Below are positions 33,535-46,318 of a DNA stretch of 64,000 nt, piece after piece (within the stretch, counting starts at the first letter, position 1; each line of letters starts with the position of its first letter). Origin of the DNA: Proteromonas lacertae (Eukaryota; Sar; Bigyra; Opalinata; Proteromonadidae); assembly GCA_002245135.1 (NCBI GenBank), contig NGBS01000893.1:62001-126000 (forward strand). Reading direction: 5' to 3'. Under the pieces are notes generated by a model. That model made no database searches, was not told the origin of the DNA, and saw only the letters and a program-made list of their open reading frames with translations. A program made the translations under genes and the position numbers.

Positions 33535-35301
33535 CTATAATTCGAATTCTGCATCCTCATTATAATCATCATCATCCCTTTTAGGCTTATTTTTCTTCAC
33601 CATTTCTTCTTCATCACTTTCCATATCATCTATAAACGATATAATAATAATAATATAAATATACCAGTAGTGAAATCAGATTCACTTTCTATAAACGCTT
33701 CTTCTTCTTCTTCTTCTTCCTCCATCAAATCATCATAAGTTTGAAATACTTTGGATAAATGTTTGATTCTTTCAGGTGTATCAATATTAGTGTTATTTGT
33801 ATAAGTAGATGATTCAGACGATGGACTAAATGTATTACCATTTCTATGTGATATATTTGTAGGAGTATGAAGTAAGGTTTGAATATTATCATTATTATTA
33901 TTATAAATTACATCATTTTGTAGATTTAAATTCTGTGAATTTGCTTTGGTAGTTTGGTCTATTTGTCCAAATATTGGTATATATATTGAATTTACATATT
34001 TTTCTCTTATTTTACGGTATGAAATTGCCATATCAAATGTCAATAATCTCATATATAATGAATGTTCATTACAATTCCTTAAACTGATTTCTGTTGAATA
34101 AGTATTGCTCCTCCACCATCTTTCAATCCATTCTTTCGCTACTAGGTTTTCTAATAGCAATAAACTACACATTAATTGCTTTGATGTTGTTGCGAATTTG
34201 ACATTTTTAATCCATTGTGCTCTTCGATTAGGTGTCCAAAATGATTTCATCTTTTTGACGAATAATGAATCAGGCATTATTCCTTCTATATCCAATAATA
34301 ATGCCTTACAATTCATTAATAAATCAGATATATCTATATATTGATAATTAATATAATAATATATACTATTAAAATGAACATTACAAGAATGTGTTTCTTT
34401 ATTAATCATACTACAATGACATTTCATACAGTGTAAATTATTATTCAACAAATATTCAGAACAAAATTTACATCTTTTAGTACCATCAGGAATATGGAAC
34501 ATATATTTATATAACTGAGTAGCTGGAGGTAATGTATCTAACAATAACTTAATATCATGAGATATATGACGTTTATAAAATAATATAGAAGATCTTAAAG
34601 GATTGTATCTGAGGAAATTATCATTTTCAGATACTTGAGATTGATATAGGTGCCTCCATTCAGTTTCTTCATATGTAATTGCTGGTGGTTGTGATGCAAT
34701 TAATTCAATTTGTGGATTAGTTTCTAAGGTGTTTAACCATTGTTTTGCTACAATTAGTAGTTGTTTCTGTTCAGGTATTAATTCGTTATTCATTTCTTCA
34801 TTTTCCATCTTTTCTACTATCTTTAATTGTTCTTTATAGTTGTATAAACAATAAGGTATTCTTCTATGATATTCTCCTTGCTTTAAACACGATGTAAACT
34901 CATTTAATAATACCTTTAAATTCTCTCTTAATACATGTTCACTTGGATCATTCAACCATTCAATTAGTAATTGAATTCTATCAATATCAGTGTAATAACT
35001 ATAATGATAGTCTTTATCACAGATAAATAGATATCCTGGTTCACCTCTGAATAGATAGTATTTATTATTATATCGGTCTGTTCCTATTGGTTCATTTCTG
35101 ATGGAATATTCTCGAATAAATGGATGATATTGTGCACTTATTATTTCTTTGGATAAATCTGTATTTGTCCTTCTATAAATAAATATAAATATAAAACGAA
35201 TATTTATACAATAAAACATCATGATCAGCTTTTCTTTCTTCTTTCTTTAATGCTTTTGAAATGATTTGATTACAGGCTTGATGAAGTGTAATTTGATGTG
35301 T

Positions 35302-35342
<41 letters not shown>

Positions 35343-36561
35343 CTGATTCACCAACAGGTACATTAACTGTAGTTTCAGCATATTGACCAAATTGAGTATC
35401 AATAGGCAACATACAAAACTCACATATACGATGCTTTTGTAATGATAATGGATAGTTGAAAAAGGCTGGATTAATAACAGTAGAATCACATTCATATAAT
35501 GGTTCATCTTTTGATCGAGGAGAATTGGTATGATATCCAGCAACTATTCAAATAAATAAATAAATATAAATATATACAAATTGGATTTAAGAGTGATCTA
35601 AAATATCTAATCAACATATCTCTAGTAGCTATTTTTCGACTATAAACACAATTGTTAATATTCGGTAAAGTTTCAATTATTAATAAAACTGACAATATTC
35701 CAAATCCAAATAGTATTGGTCCAGCAAGTGGTGTAACTATATTCATTCCTCTATTTCTTAATGTATTATTCAACATAACGAAAAACTCATTGGCTGCTAT
35801 TGAACTATTCGCATTTGATACTTTATATAATCCATCTTCTGAGGTTATTTGAAAGGATGGTGAATTATCACCTGCATCCACTATTTCCATATAATATTCA
35901 ATGATTTTAGTTGGATCACTGATTGATGGGTATTTTCTTCCACTTTTAAAACCTACAGGCCAAACATAATATCTACTACAAAACTTTGATCTATTATCGA
36001 TCTTTCCAAAATTATAAATTGTTATATTTTCTATTCTATAAGGCATTTCTGCTGGATATAAATCATTTGGATCATTTGTTAGACTATATCCATTCGTAGG
36101 GGTGTTATTATTAAGCGATAATATATCAGATATATCAGAATGAGGTGTAGCTGGAGTTGCACTTGCATCTTTAATAGTTTTCCATTTATCTCTAACTGTT
36201 GGTAAAGATCTTCCACCTAAATCCTTTTGATATTTTCTCATTAAAGCAGTCCATCTATTCTCACCAAATTCCTTCACTGCTTTTTGTAGTAATTTCAATT
36301 GTTTCTTTGTCCAGGATGCTGGTCCTCGTTTCCCATGAGATGCGTATTATATTCTGGAACTTCTTCTTCACCACTATCTTCTATTTCTTCTTCTTCTTCT
36401 TCCTCTTCTAATTGACAACTTCCATTATTATTAGAATCTGTTTTTGTATTATCAGGTAATGGAGTAGACTCACCATCTTCTGGATTAATCATCATATCTT
36501 CATTATTTGTAACGACTGTTGGTGTAGTTACTGTGGTTTTTCTTCGTTTAGTTTTAATCAT
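33535..36561 (-). CDS. Myb-FYR-WSD chromatin protein (second half of the locus)
   Basis: Starts MIKTKRRKTTV 7 bases after the stop of the upstream gene. The order is an acidic segment, then a Myb/SANT domain (RGPASWTKKQLKLLQKAV, NRWTALMRKYQKDLGGRS) of the type that binds telomere-like DNA. FYRN (ENITIYNFGKIDNR to YPSISDPTK) and FYRC (GPILFGFGILSVLLIIETLP) follow. Next come a Cys-rich zinc segment (RICEFCMLPID ... LHQACNQ), then a WSD/WHIM-type region (EPIGTDRYNNKYYLFRGEPG) and a second Cys/His cluster (CKFCSEYL ... CMKCHC). The acidic C-terminus ends DEDAEFEL-like at 33535. Introns are at about 33633-33665, 35177-35215, 35302-35342 and 35546-35580. The frame breaks near 36327, where GGAAACGAGG lacks one A before the Myb domain. 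DDT and WHIM usually sit in one ISWI-partner protein, so this and the upstream gene may be one product. Confidence 0.72.
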
Positions 36562-36568
36562 AAATGTA

Positions 36569-39500
36569 TTAGATCTTGGAGGTCTTTTTGATTCCTGAAG
36601 GTAATCTGATCATTGCACCATCTGTTTTGGATAATTTGTGTAATGAATCAATAGACAATCTGAATAACAATCCATTGTAGTCCTAACTAACTTTGTATTC
36701 ATACAACCTACATGACAACATTCTAATATAAGCAATCTAGTTTCTATTGGCTAAATCAAAATAATTGTATTTATATAACAAATAAGAGATTCTGTGAACT
36801 CGATCTTCTAAACCTGAATCTTCATCTACATACATTGAATTTGGATCATTTACAGCTATATATAAATAAATAATATATATAAAATATATATACATATTGA
36901 AGTATGAGCTGGTTTTGTATCTTTACAGAAAAAAACAGGTGAAATATTGGAAGAGTTGAACATTCCAGCAGTATGTTGAGTTTTATAATTGCCTCTTCCT
37001 AATATTGATTTCATTGTATAACCTAAACAACTTGGATGTACAATAGTAGAATCTATATTATTATAACTCTGACCTTCATTCTGTTGCTTTAATATTTTTA
37101 AATTACTTTCTCTACATAATGAACAGATAAATGGTTCATATTGATTGAAATTATTATTATTACTTATATTAATACACTTTATATGATATTCATTATTACA
37201 TTGATCACAAAATATAATATTTTCATCATCATCATCTTCACTATTAAAATGACGGTTATTATTGTGTTTATTATTATTATTACATAATGGACAAGGTAGA
37301 CCAGTATAATTCCATATTCCTCTTTGTCCATGACATCCTTTCACTATCCAATCATCATAACATTGATCAAAATATTCCTTCAATGTTACACTGTATTTGT
37401 AAAGTAGTGATTCATTTGAATTGTATAATTGACAATTAGTAAAGATTAAATCAACTGTATCATAGAATTGCTGTATATCGAATTTACCATCTGGTTTAAT
37501 AAACTGATTATTATTCAACATATTCTCAACGGTACTTAAATCCATGGGATTTTTTACAATTTTTGTATAATTCTTCACTTCAGATAGATTCACAGGCTCG
37601 AGGAAAGGTTTGGCATATTCATGATTTTGTAATTTATGAACTAAAGCATAACATCTATCTTGTAGATCATCATCAGTTAGAGGATTCTTATTTTGATGGT
37701 TTAATTTATCACATCTAAACAAATAACCAGCTAATCGATCAAAACCTTTCTCTATTCCTTCACTATATGCTTTTACCACTACATTTGGATCAACACCTGA
37801 ATATACAGCACCACTACAAACGAAATATAATCTGAGGAATTCAAGCCAGGTTTGAGATGTTAAAGGATGATATCTGAATGGATTCCAATCTTTTACATTC
37901 GGCTATAAATAATAATAATAATACAATAAATAAATAACTATATATACATCTTTTTCTACATACATCAAACACTGTCTGAAATTCTCAAATAAATATTTCA
38001 CAATACATAAATGAATTTCATTGGTTAGCGGTGATAGTTTGGGAAAAGACAACATAAATCCAAACTCATATAATGACATTTGAGCTATTCCTAGTGGCTG
38101 TGAAAATGTGTTGATAAAATCCCATACTTCAAGTACAATTGGCACTATTCAGATATTATAATAATAATATATATATACATAGTTTTTGTGGTATTCCAAT
38201 ATTGATTATATTTGCCTTTGGATGTAACATTAATGAAGATGAATCTGATGAATATTCACTCTTTACCATTATATTATCATCTTTATTCTTATTAATATTT
38301 AATTTGCTACAATTATTCAAATTTTGATTAAATAAATTATGTTTTTGAAAGTAAGGTATATGATTATGTAATTGCTGTTCATATTCTTCAATCATTGTCC
38401 TTTCTCTTTGAATAGAGTCACGAGCAATTAATATCTCTTTTCTCTTTTCATTTACATATCTTTTCGATGAATTTAAATTGGAAAAATCATCTTGTGAATC
38501 TTTTAATCCATTCTCTATACATTCTTTTGTTAGATGTTGTCTTTGTTTTCTTTTAGTTGTTTTTTCACCATTTCCTCCACTGTTATTTCCACCTTTTTCA
38601 TCATCATTTAAATAACTGTTAAATATTAGTTCAACATCTGTTCCACGCATTTCTAAAAAGTAATAATTTGAACACTTTGTAGAGTTATCTAATCCTTCAA
38701 TTAAGGCAGTTATTAGTTTGTTACCAAAACCAAAATATTCTGGTCCTCCTATAGTTCGAGGTTTTTGACCAATTCGTTTATTAGGAGGCATTTTAGATCT
38801 TCGTATATTGGAGACTGCTGTAGCTATTGCACTCCATACACCACTGGAACTACTACTTTGACATTCATACTTGATTTCAGGACACTATGTAATAAATAAA
38901 TAAATAAATAAATAATAATATACAGTTACTCTGAATAATGGACCACTTCCATTTGGACCTTCTAATATTTCAGATATATAACAAACATCGACTTGAGGAT
39001 CATTAACACTTGGATAGACTCTGGTAGAACGAAAATTGACTGGATAAATGTAATGATTGTTGTGATAACTAACTGTAGGGTTAATATAACCTAAATTCTC
39101 AATCTAATAAATAAATATATTGATATAATACAGTGACTAAACCAACTTGAAGTGGGAATTTAATAGATGCTAATTTCTCTTTAGCTCTTTCATATGATCT
39201 GATTTTAATTTCATTGGATTGTTCTGGAGTTAAAGGTATTGATGATGATGATGATATTGGATTTCTCTGTGTAGATAATGATGAAGCTAATGATATTGAT
39301 TGTGGAGGCGGTAGTAGTTGTTGTTGTTTCTGTTGTTTCTGTTGTTTTAATTTTGGCAGAAATGCTTGTGATGATGTGTCACTCATTGGTGAAGCTTCTA
39401 TTGTTGATAAAGTGGATAAAGATGAATTACTAGCCAAAAACGATGTTGGATCTATTAATATTAAATAAATATAAATATACATAAAAGAGGAGGAATAATA

Positions 39501-40930
39501 TCTTTAATAAACAAATTATCTGATTGATTTGGTTGTTGTCTTTGTTGTTGTTGTTGTTGCTGTTGCTGTTGTTGTAACAATATATCATCATCAGTAATAG
39601 GTGTTGTTGTTAAAGGAGAAGGCGATGGATTACTAATAAACGGCATTTCACTTGATCCATAATCAATATTATCATCTCCACATATACTAGAAGTACCTTC
39701 ATCGTAGAGATTTTGACTGTCTAAACCAAATTGTTGTTGTGATGATGATGATAGTAAATCATTCGACGAATTAATCATTATTGAAGAAGAAGAAGAAGAA
39801 GATGGTGGTGGTTGTTGGAGTATCAATTGCTGTGGATTTTGATTTTGTTCAACTGTCTTTTGTTGTATTAATTTCTGATATGTTTGCATATGATTAATTT
39901 GCTGTTCTTTCTGTAACTTTTGTGCTTGAATTTGTTCTTTGATTTGTTGTTGTTGTGCTTGAATCTGTTGCTGCGGCGTTAATATATAATAACGACCTTG
40001 TTGTTGACCTACCTTACAATCATTAGTAAATCGTGTTAAAGTTTTTCTTACTACATTTCTCAAATAATCATCTTTCACTGTTGCATCTAATTTCTTCTTT
40101 ACAAATTTTGTTATTTCGATTAATTGTGGACTATCTAATGTTTTTAAGGCTTCGATAACTGCTTCATCATATTTGGTTTTGGAACATCTTCCTGATGATT
40201 GTTTATTCGTTGAAAGTAATGATTTTTGAGTGTTTGGAGGTGAAGGTGGTGGAAGTTGATTCTGTTGCTGTTGAATTTGCTGTTGCACTTGCTGTTGCTG
40301 AATTTGTATTTTCTGTTGTTGTTGTTGTTGCTCTGATAAACTTATCATTTGTGGAGGATAAGGAAAAGGCTATAAAATAGAATTATTATTATCATACATT
40401 TACGCCAACTGATGTACCAATATGTGGAATATAATCTGAAGAATGAGAAGGTTGAATTCCACCTATTATACTCTTTGATATTGATTTTGGAGTAGCATCT
40501 ATTATATCTATTGTGTATATATAGTATAAATATACTATGAGTCTTGATATTATTGTATATTGATAAAGATTTAGAATAGTTTGTCTGTGGTAATAAATTG
40601 GGATTAGGATGGTTTATCATCATCGGATTTTGGTGTGGCACTAAATTATTGGGTAAATTAGGGTAAGGGCCTATATTAAAATAGTATAGAAGCTAAATTA
40701 ATTAGCATAATGACAGAAACGAGCTAATCGTAAGGTGTTTTGTGGATTTAATAAAGCAAAATAGTATATTATAAGCATACGTGGCCAAATTTGGATTTCT
40801 GGTTTCAGATTGTTTTCTGTTGATGTAACAGAAGGTGGGATATTTAATTTCTGTGCATCTTGATGCCTGGAAGCCTATCACAAAAGATAAAAATATAACA
40901 TACACTAGAATTCCCGTTTTGAAAATTCAT
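36569..40930 (-). CDS. H15-FYR-DDT-bromodomain-PHD chromatin reader (first half of the locus)
   Basis: Starts MNFQNGNSS at 40930 and runs through about eleven exons, including a 44-nt intron at 40671-40714. Domains in order: Pro/Asn/Gln-rich N-terminus; a linker-histone-like H15 winged helix (YDEAVIEALKTLDSPQLIEI, about 39990-40190) between poly-Gln runs; FYRN (IENLGYINPTVSYHN, PVNFRSTRVYPSVNDP); FYRC (GPEYFGFGNKLITALIEGLD). DDT (PIVLEVWDFINTFSQPLGI) comes next, then a bromodomain (YTKIVKNPMDLSTVENML, NCQLYNSNES with the acetyl-lysine Asn). A PHD-type zinc finger (CPLCNNNN ... IIFCDQCNNEYHIKC ... CSLCRE) follows. Near 36735 the frame needs a +1 shift at AAC-TAG-A. The last exon ends RLPSGIKKTSKI-TAA at 36569. 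The architecture points to a chromatin remodeller or modifier subunit. Confidence 0.75.
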
Positions 40931-41673
40931 CCAATATTATAAAACATAAAATAAGCTTGAGGCTTGATAACTGTTTTTACATTTTAATCAACACCACATG
41001 CATTATATTGTAAACACAATGCATAAATACCTTAAGTACGCTTTAGTAAAGGTTTCTAAAATATATTGAATAGTTTTATGAAATTTCTAAATTTGCAGAC
41101 ATTTTAGGTTGTTGGGTTAGTCCAAAGAGTATGACATGATTAAAGTAAAATATTGAAGAATTATTTTGTACAACTGGTCATAATCAATTTTAGTATTAAT
41201 GACTACAGTTGTTTGATATATGTTCTGTAATCTTGTCATTAAAGCAGATGAAATAGTCAAAATGACCATAATTAACTACATCGATGATTTTTCTATATAA
41301 TTTGATGCATATATCAACATTGGTTGAAGTTTTCATAATAACTCATATATTAAGATGTGGTTCACTAAATCTAATTTTATCATTAATATTTCGTGTTAAA
41401 CAATAAACAAATGTTAAGTGTATTTTATCTATATTTCACTCTGTATTATTATATAACCATTATTTATTGATAAAAATATTTGATTAAATACAATGTGTAA
41501 CAGTTATATTAACTCTTAGTGATAAACATATGACATAGCTCAATCACATATTTTGTGAGTTTATAACGAATGATAATATTCAAATATATGATAATGATTA
41601 ATTACAAAATATTTTAAATCATTATTTTGAACAAATCCCTATATTTTTGTTAAAGGATAAACAACTCTTTGCT
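40931..41673. other. Intergenic region between divergent genes
   Basis: About 740 AT-rich bases between the 5' ends of the chromatin gene (minus) and the PDZ gene (plus). I see no open frame or structured RNA. It presumably contains both promoters. Confidence 0.5.
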
Positions 41674-42395
41674 ATGAATGAAAAGAAGCAATCAAAATCA
41701 AGTTTGATCAAACAAAGCCAAAAGAATCTTTTTAACTTTCTACAACAACAGCATTATGAAAATTTTGAATTGTTTCTCGATAACCACCGTATACTAGTTA
41801 AATAAGTAGTATAGAAGATCAAGACATTTGTACAATCCATCATACCAAAAGCGATGATCATTTTTTATCTAATTTAGACCAAGAAGTAGGAGCTGTACTA
41901 TAAAGCATATACTAATTAAAATGTTAATAGATCAGTGTAGATGATGATACTATCACTCCAACCAATCCAGATTTCGAAGTATGTGTTGATTGGCCTTCAT
42001 TTGATCAATTACTACATCATGTCACTCATCCACTCAGAAAAATCATGAAAGAAGATGTATTATATTATATATAGTTATATTTATTAATAGCTATTAGCCA
42101 TAAGAACGAGAAATGACTTAATTCAGTATTTAGATACTTTTTCAAATGTATTTAATGCAATCCCATTACCAATCGAATATTCATCCGTTGATCTTCGTCA
42201 AGCCGAAAAAGATATAACTCGAGAAAATGTGATAGTGAATGGTGTAGGATGTGAAGGTCATTTGGATTACGAATCAATTATATTGTTGTTAAAATCATCC
42301 ATTATATCATTTACTTATGATGATAATAGAGCAACAAAGAAAGTTGTTGAAACAATATTAAAAAGTGCATCTAGAACATGGACAGGAGTATAATA

Positions 42396-42430
<35 letters not shown>

Positions 42431-43209
42431 TATAGGGCGATGCTTATTTTACAGTTTCAAAGTTATTATGTAATTGTACAACAAGAGCAATAGCTGGTGT
42501 TCTTGAAGGACCTCCTATAGAAATATCGATTTATCCAAATGGAATATCAACTGTAATTAATATTTATTATTTTCTTTTGTAATATATATATATATTTAAT
42601 GTAGATTAAAACTGTTCATGTCTTTGTGATAAGATCAAATATACATACTTTATTATCAATTGAGTATATTTATCATTATCATATTTTTATTTTTATTTTA
42701 GATGTGTTATAAAAGAAACAATCAAATTCAATTCAAACGGAGATATTGAAAGGCAAAGAAGAATAGTAACTTTACAGTACAATCTTAACAAAGATATAAT
42801 TGGCAATAGTCCTGCAGAAGCAGTAGAAAAGAACTTAAGAAAAGTGAAGAGTTTAGGACAAAGAGTATTGCATAGTGTTAAAAAGTATGATTATATTCTT
42901 ATTTTTTATGTTATTAGAATGATTAATTCTCACAAAGTTTATGATATAATTATAGCCAATCCAGGTCCATTAGGAATCACATTACAATCAATGAAAGATG
43001 AGCAAAATAGAACTCAAATATACATAGAAGATGCTTCAGATTTTGTAAAGAAAAAGAAATCTGATCATAAGATAAATAAAGGTGATATTTTAATTGCTGT
43101 GAATGACATTAATTTGTATAATACAACATTGGATGATGCTGCAGATATTATTAAGAAAGCTCCATCACCCAGAAGATTGAAACTAATGAAGAATAAAATT
43201 GATGATTAA
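41674..43209 (+). CDS. PDZ-domain protein
   Basis: Roughly 430 residues from about eight exons with AT-rich introns (one is an ATT repeat, about 42391-42435). The first two thirds have no domain I recognise but are well structured: VCVDWPSFDQLLHHVTHPLR, NVFNAIPLPIEYSSVDLRQA, VVETILKSASRTW and FTVSKLLCNCTTRAIAGVLE. The C-terminal 100 residues form a PDZ domain: DIIIANPGPLGITLQSM (the PLGI carboxylate loop), INKGDILIAVNDINLYNTTL and DDAADIIKKAPSPRRLKLM. PDZ domains bind C-terminal peptides of partner proteins, so a scaffold role is likely. Exon boundaries in the first 200 bases are tentative. Confidence 0.75.
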
Positions 43210-43345
43210 TGATTTTGTGTTTTTTGTATATAAATATTTATTTATTTGTTATGATTTTTTTATTTTTTTTATTTTTATAGACAAAAGACCAATATAGAGA
43301 GAAAACAAAATAACAAGAATATAATAAATAGAGAGAAATAGGTGA

Positions 43346-44546
43346 TTAATCATTCTTCTTATCTTTTGTATCTTCATCTTCACTTTGACCATCAAATATT
43401 TGCTCTTTATCAAATACAACTTTCTTAGCAATTGAAGCAATTTCCCAAAACCAAATCAATTGTAAGATTTGGATGGATATTAACAGAATCAAAAAACACC
43501 ATTTCACATAAACTAAATCAAAGAAATTGCCAATAGAAGGATTGAATATTCTATTTTGAACATACATCTCAGCATCATGATAAACACTCCACAAATCTTT
43601 AAAGAATATTACATGTCGAGTGAAAAACCAAGTAACTATTAAAAATAGATTTATTATATATTTTATACAGAAGAAAACTGTGTAAATCCAATCAGATACT
43701 TTAAAATAACCTGTATATCTAAATATTTTAGCAAATGGAAGTAATATATCAGCAGGATCCATTGTTATAAGAATTGATATTCCAATTTCAACGAAATTCA
43801 TAAAGTAGGACAATCCAATTAATGAACTTGTTACTAAATGATGAAATATGTACATTTTATAATCTTTTCTTCTTGTTTCACTGGATACTACTATTATCAT
43901 AGCTAAATAATAAGCCATTTCTGTTAAATAATAGAGTTTTAGATTTATGGTTCTAGTTAATACAGGATAATTAGTCCAAATGTATTTTGTATTAAAATAA
44001 AAATTTGGATGATATGTTAAGCATGTATATACTCCCCATATGAAACTGCATAAATAATACAACCCAACCCATAATTGTTCATGAAATTTTCTTCTTTCAA
44101 GCTCTGATGCTTTCTCAACATGCATTATCATTCCAATAATAGGAAAAACGGTTGATCTTAGTATAAATCTGAGAGATAGTAAACATAAGATTAAAGAATA
44201 AACTGTACATATATCTAGGATTCCATAAGAATATAATCCATTTTCTAATGGATAATTCAGTTTCAAAAATGGTTGGAAGTATACCACCTTATTTTGTAGA
44301 AATTTCATTGTCATTAGAGTAAGCATAGCAAAGTAGAATAAAATTAAGGTGAAAATAATATCAATAATGGTTATTAAAGATATAAATCCGTGATATTCAA
44401 GAATAACTTCTATGACATTAATTCTTTCTTCACATCCACATGTACATACTGTTTGTTCTAAGAATTAGTGAATTTATATCAATACCATCTTGATTGTAAG
44501 GTTTTTTGTTATCTTCATTAACTGCTCTATGAGTTACACTTTGCAT
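43346..44546 (-). CDS. TLC-domain protein, ceramide-synthase-like (LAG1 family)
   Basis: Polytopic ER membrane protein, about 390 residues, one 28-nt intron (44458-44485). The Lag1 motif is visible: TRRKDYKMYIFHHLVTSSLIG, with the paired His needed for acyl transfer, then SYFMNFVEIGISILITMDPA and ADILLPFAKIFRYTG. In most ceramide synthases the second part reads HDxSD; here the His is Met (MDPAD), a notable change. There are six to eight hydrophobic segments, and the cytosolic C-terminus ends with an acidic/Lys tail (SEDEDTKDKKND). The N-terminus contains CTCGCEERIN. Activity as N-acyl transferase is likely but not certain given the His loss. Confidence 0.85.
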
Positions 44547-44779
44547 TATTTGAAGAAGAAAAGAAAATTTCTTATTTTTTCACCAAAGCGAAGATATTCA
44601 GCCATGAAAGAATTTTTCAATGACTAACTGAATAATATACTTATTTAAAGATAAGATAATTCAATTCACTATATTTGTATGAATTTAGAAATTCTGGAAA
44701 TAATCTCTCAATATACAATATTTATTATTATAGAAATACTACACTATTCATATACACATCTTTTATTCGATATTAACAA

Positions 44780-44948
44780 CTAAAGTAAATATTCTCTATA
44801 ATCGTTTAATTCTAACAAATAATAAATATACGGATTAGTTAGCACTGTTAATCCATCGTCACTGAGAGTGATATCTTCATGATTACACCAACGATAGTGA
44901 CGATCCATTTGATTTAATAAAATCTGGGGATTTCTAACTTTTCGCACC
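44780..44948 (-). other. Possible terminal exon of an unrecognised gene
   Basis: A TATTAG acceptor at 44949-44954 is followed by an open stretch reading VRKVRNPQILLNQMDRHYRW then CNHEDITLSDDGLTVLTNPY, stopping at 44780. The composition looks coding (Trp, Cys, His, Pro, no low complexity), but I find no convincing upstream exon. It could be a 42-residue frame starting at the internal Met (44908). Family unknown. Confidence 0.3.
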
Positions 44949-44954
44949 TAATAT

Positions 44955-45383
44955 TTTTTAAATGCTCAATATTTTATGAATGTAAAGATAAAGAAAATAA
45001 TGATGAATAAAAATGAATAGTGGTATATGTAATCTGCATTAATCTGGAATGATGATATTGTAATTGTTACTATGAAGTAATAAAGAGTGTGTGAGATATT
45101 AATAGTTAAATGAATGGAATAAAAATTGAAATGAGTGTTTTATTAATTTATTGACTGCATTATGAAGCAATATGAGGTGTGTTTGTTGTAGTTTGATTGC
45201 TTTCAATAATTATTTGATGAAGATGTTATGTCTATATAATGACATATTAATATAATGATGTGTAATGTGAATAAAACGAATATATATTTAAAAAATAGAA
45301 TTGTAAAGAATATTTCATTGGTAATTTGAATAGATATTGTAAAGTTATTTTTCCGATTAACTCATTTTGTTTGTTATTTGACT
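44955..45383. other. Intergenic region
   Basis: AT-rich DNA upstream of the GTP cyclohydrolase II gene. I see short T-rich runs and no supportable gene. Confidence 0.45.
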
Positions 45384-46318
45384 ATGGCTACTGCTGTTTG
45401 TCATTTGAGATGTTTTTATCCATATAATGAAGATATGAGTGATTGTATGAATGAAAATGACTGCTGTTTATTTGATGACAAGAAGATGAGTAAAGATATA
45501 AAAAGCGAATATAGTGAAAATGAAGATAAATGCATAAAGATAGTAGAATCTGATTTACCTGAAATAATAAAGAGTAAATTACAATCAATTCATGTTTCTT
45601 GTTTCTCAGAAGCAATTCTACCAACAAATGTAGGTAAATTATGTATTCGAGTATACACCTCGTTAGAATGTCGTGATTTGTATGATTTATAAATTGATAA
45701 TTTTAAAATGAATAGTTCATTTCAACCAGTTGCATTAATATCAGGTAAAATCGAAAATAGTAGTAGTGTAGCTGTTCGTGTTCATGATCAATGTTTTACA
45801 TCTGAAGTATTTGGATCAAAGAAATGTGATTGTAAAGAACAATTAGAATATGCAAAGAAATATATAAAAGAGAATGGTGGAATGATAATCTATCTTCAAC
45901 AAGAAGGTCGTGGAATAGGTTTAGCAAACAAAATAGCTGCTTATCATTTGCAAGATGATGGTAAAGATACAGTAGAAGCTAATCGATGTTTAGGTTTAGA
46001 AGATGATTATCGAACTTATGAATGTGTAAAACAGATATTGGAAGATTTACATATTTCTTCAATCCGATTAATGACAAATAATCCTTATAAGAAAATGTGG
46101 TATAAAATATAAAAATAATAATATAAATACATAGTTTGGAACAATTAGGTATAAAGATAGACAGTTTAATTCCTGTAATAATAAAACCGAATGAATATGA
46201 TATAGGTTATTTACACTGTAAAGCTGAAAGAATGGGTCATTTTTTACCTTTATATAAACTTTCAAATACTGATAATAAAACTGAAAAAGATAATGTTGAG
46301 AATGAAATAATAATGTGA
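45384..46318 (+). CDS. GTP cyclohydrolase II
   Basis: First step of riboflavin synthesis: opens GTP and releases formate and pyrophosphate. 287 residues from three exons (introns 45680-45715 and 46100-46134). The in-frame TAA at about 45690 lies inside the first intron. Zinc ligands CFTSEVFGSKKCDC, the signature QQEGRGIGLANKIAAYHLQD, DTVEANRCLGLEDDYRTYE, and MTNNPYKK are all present. The N-terminal 70 residues are Cys- and acid-rich (MATAVCHLRCFYPYNEDMSD) and not part of the enzyme domain. No fused DHBP synthase (RibB) domain is visible, unlike the plant and bacterial bifunctional enzymes. Confidence 0.93.

Noticed and set aside
36675..36710. A frameshift in the last exon of the first chromatin gene
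   Set aside because: A 29-nt GT-AG intron starting GTAGGTTG removes the problem.
45684..45696. In-frame stop breaking GTP cyclohydrolase II
   Set aside because: The TAA lies within a good 36-nt GT-AG intron, and the spliced protein is intact.
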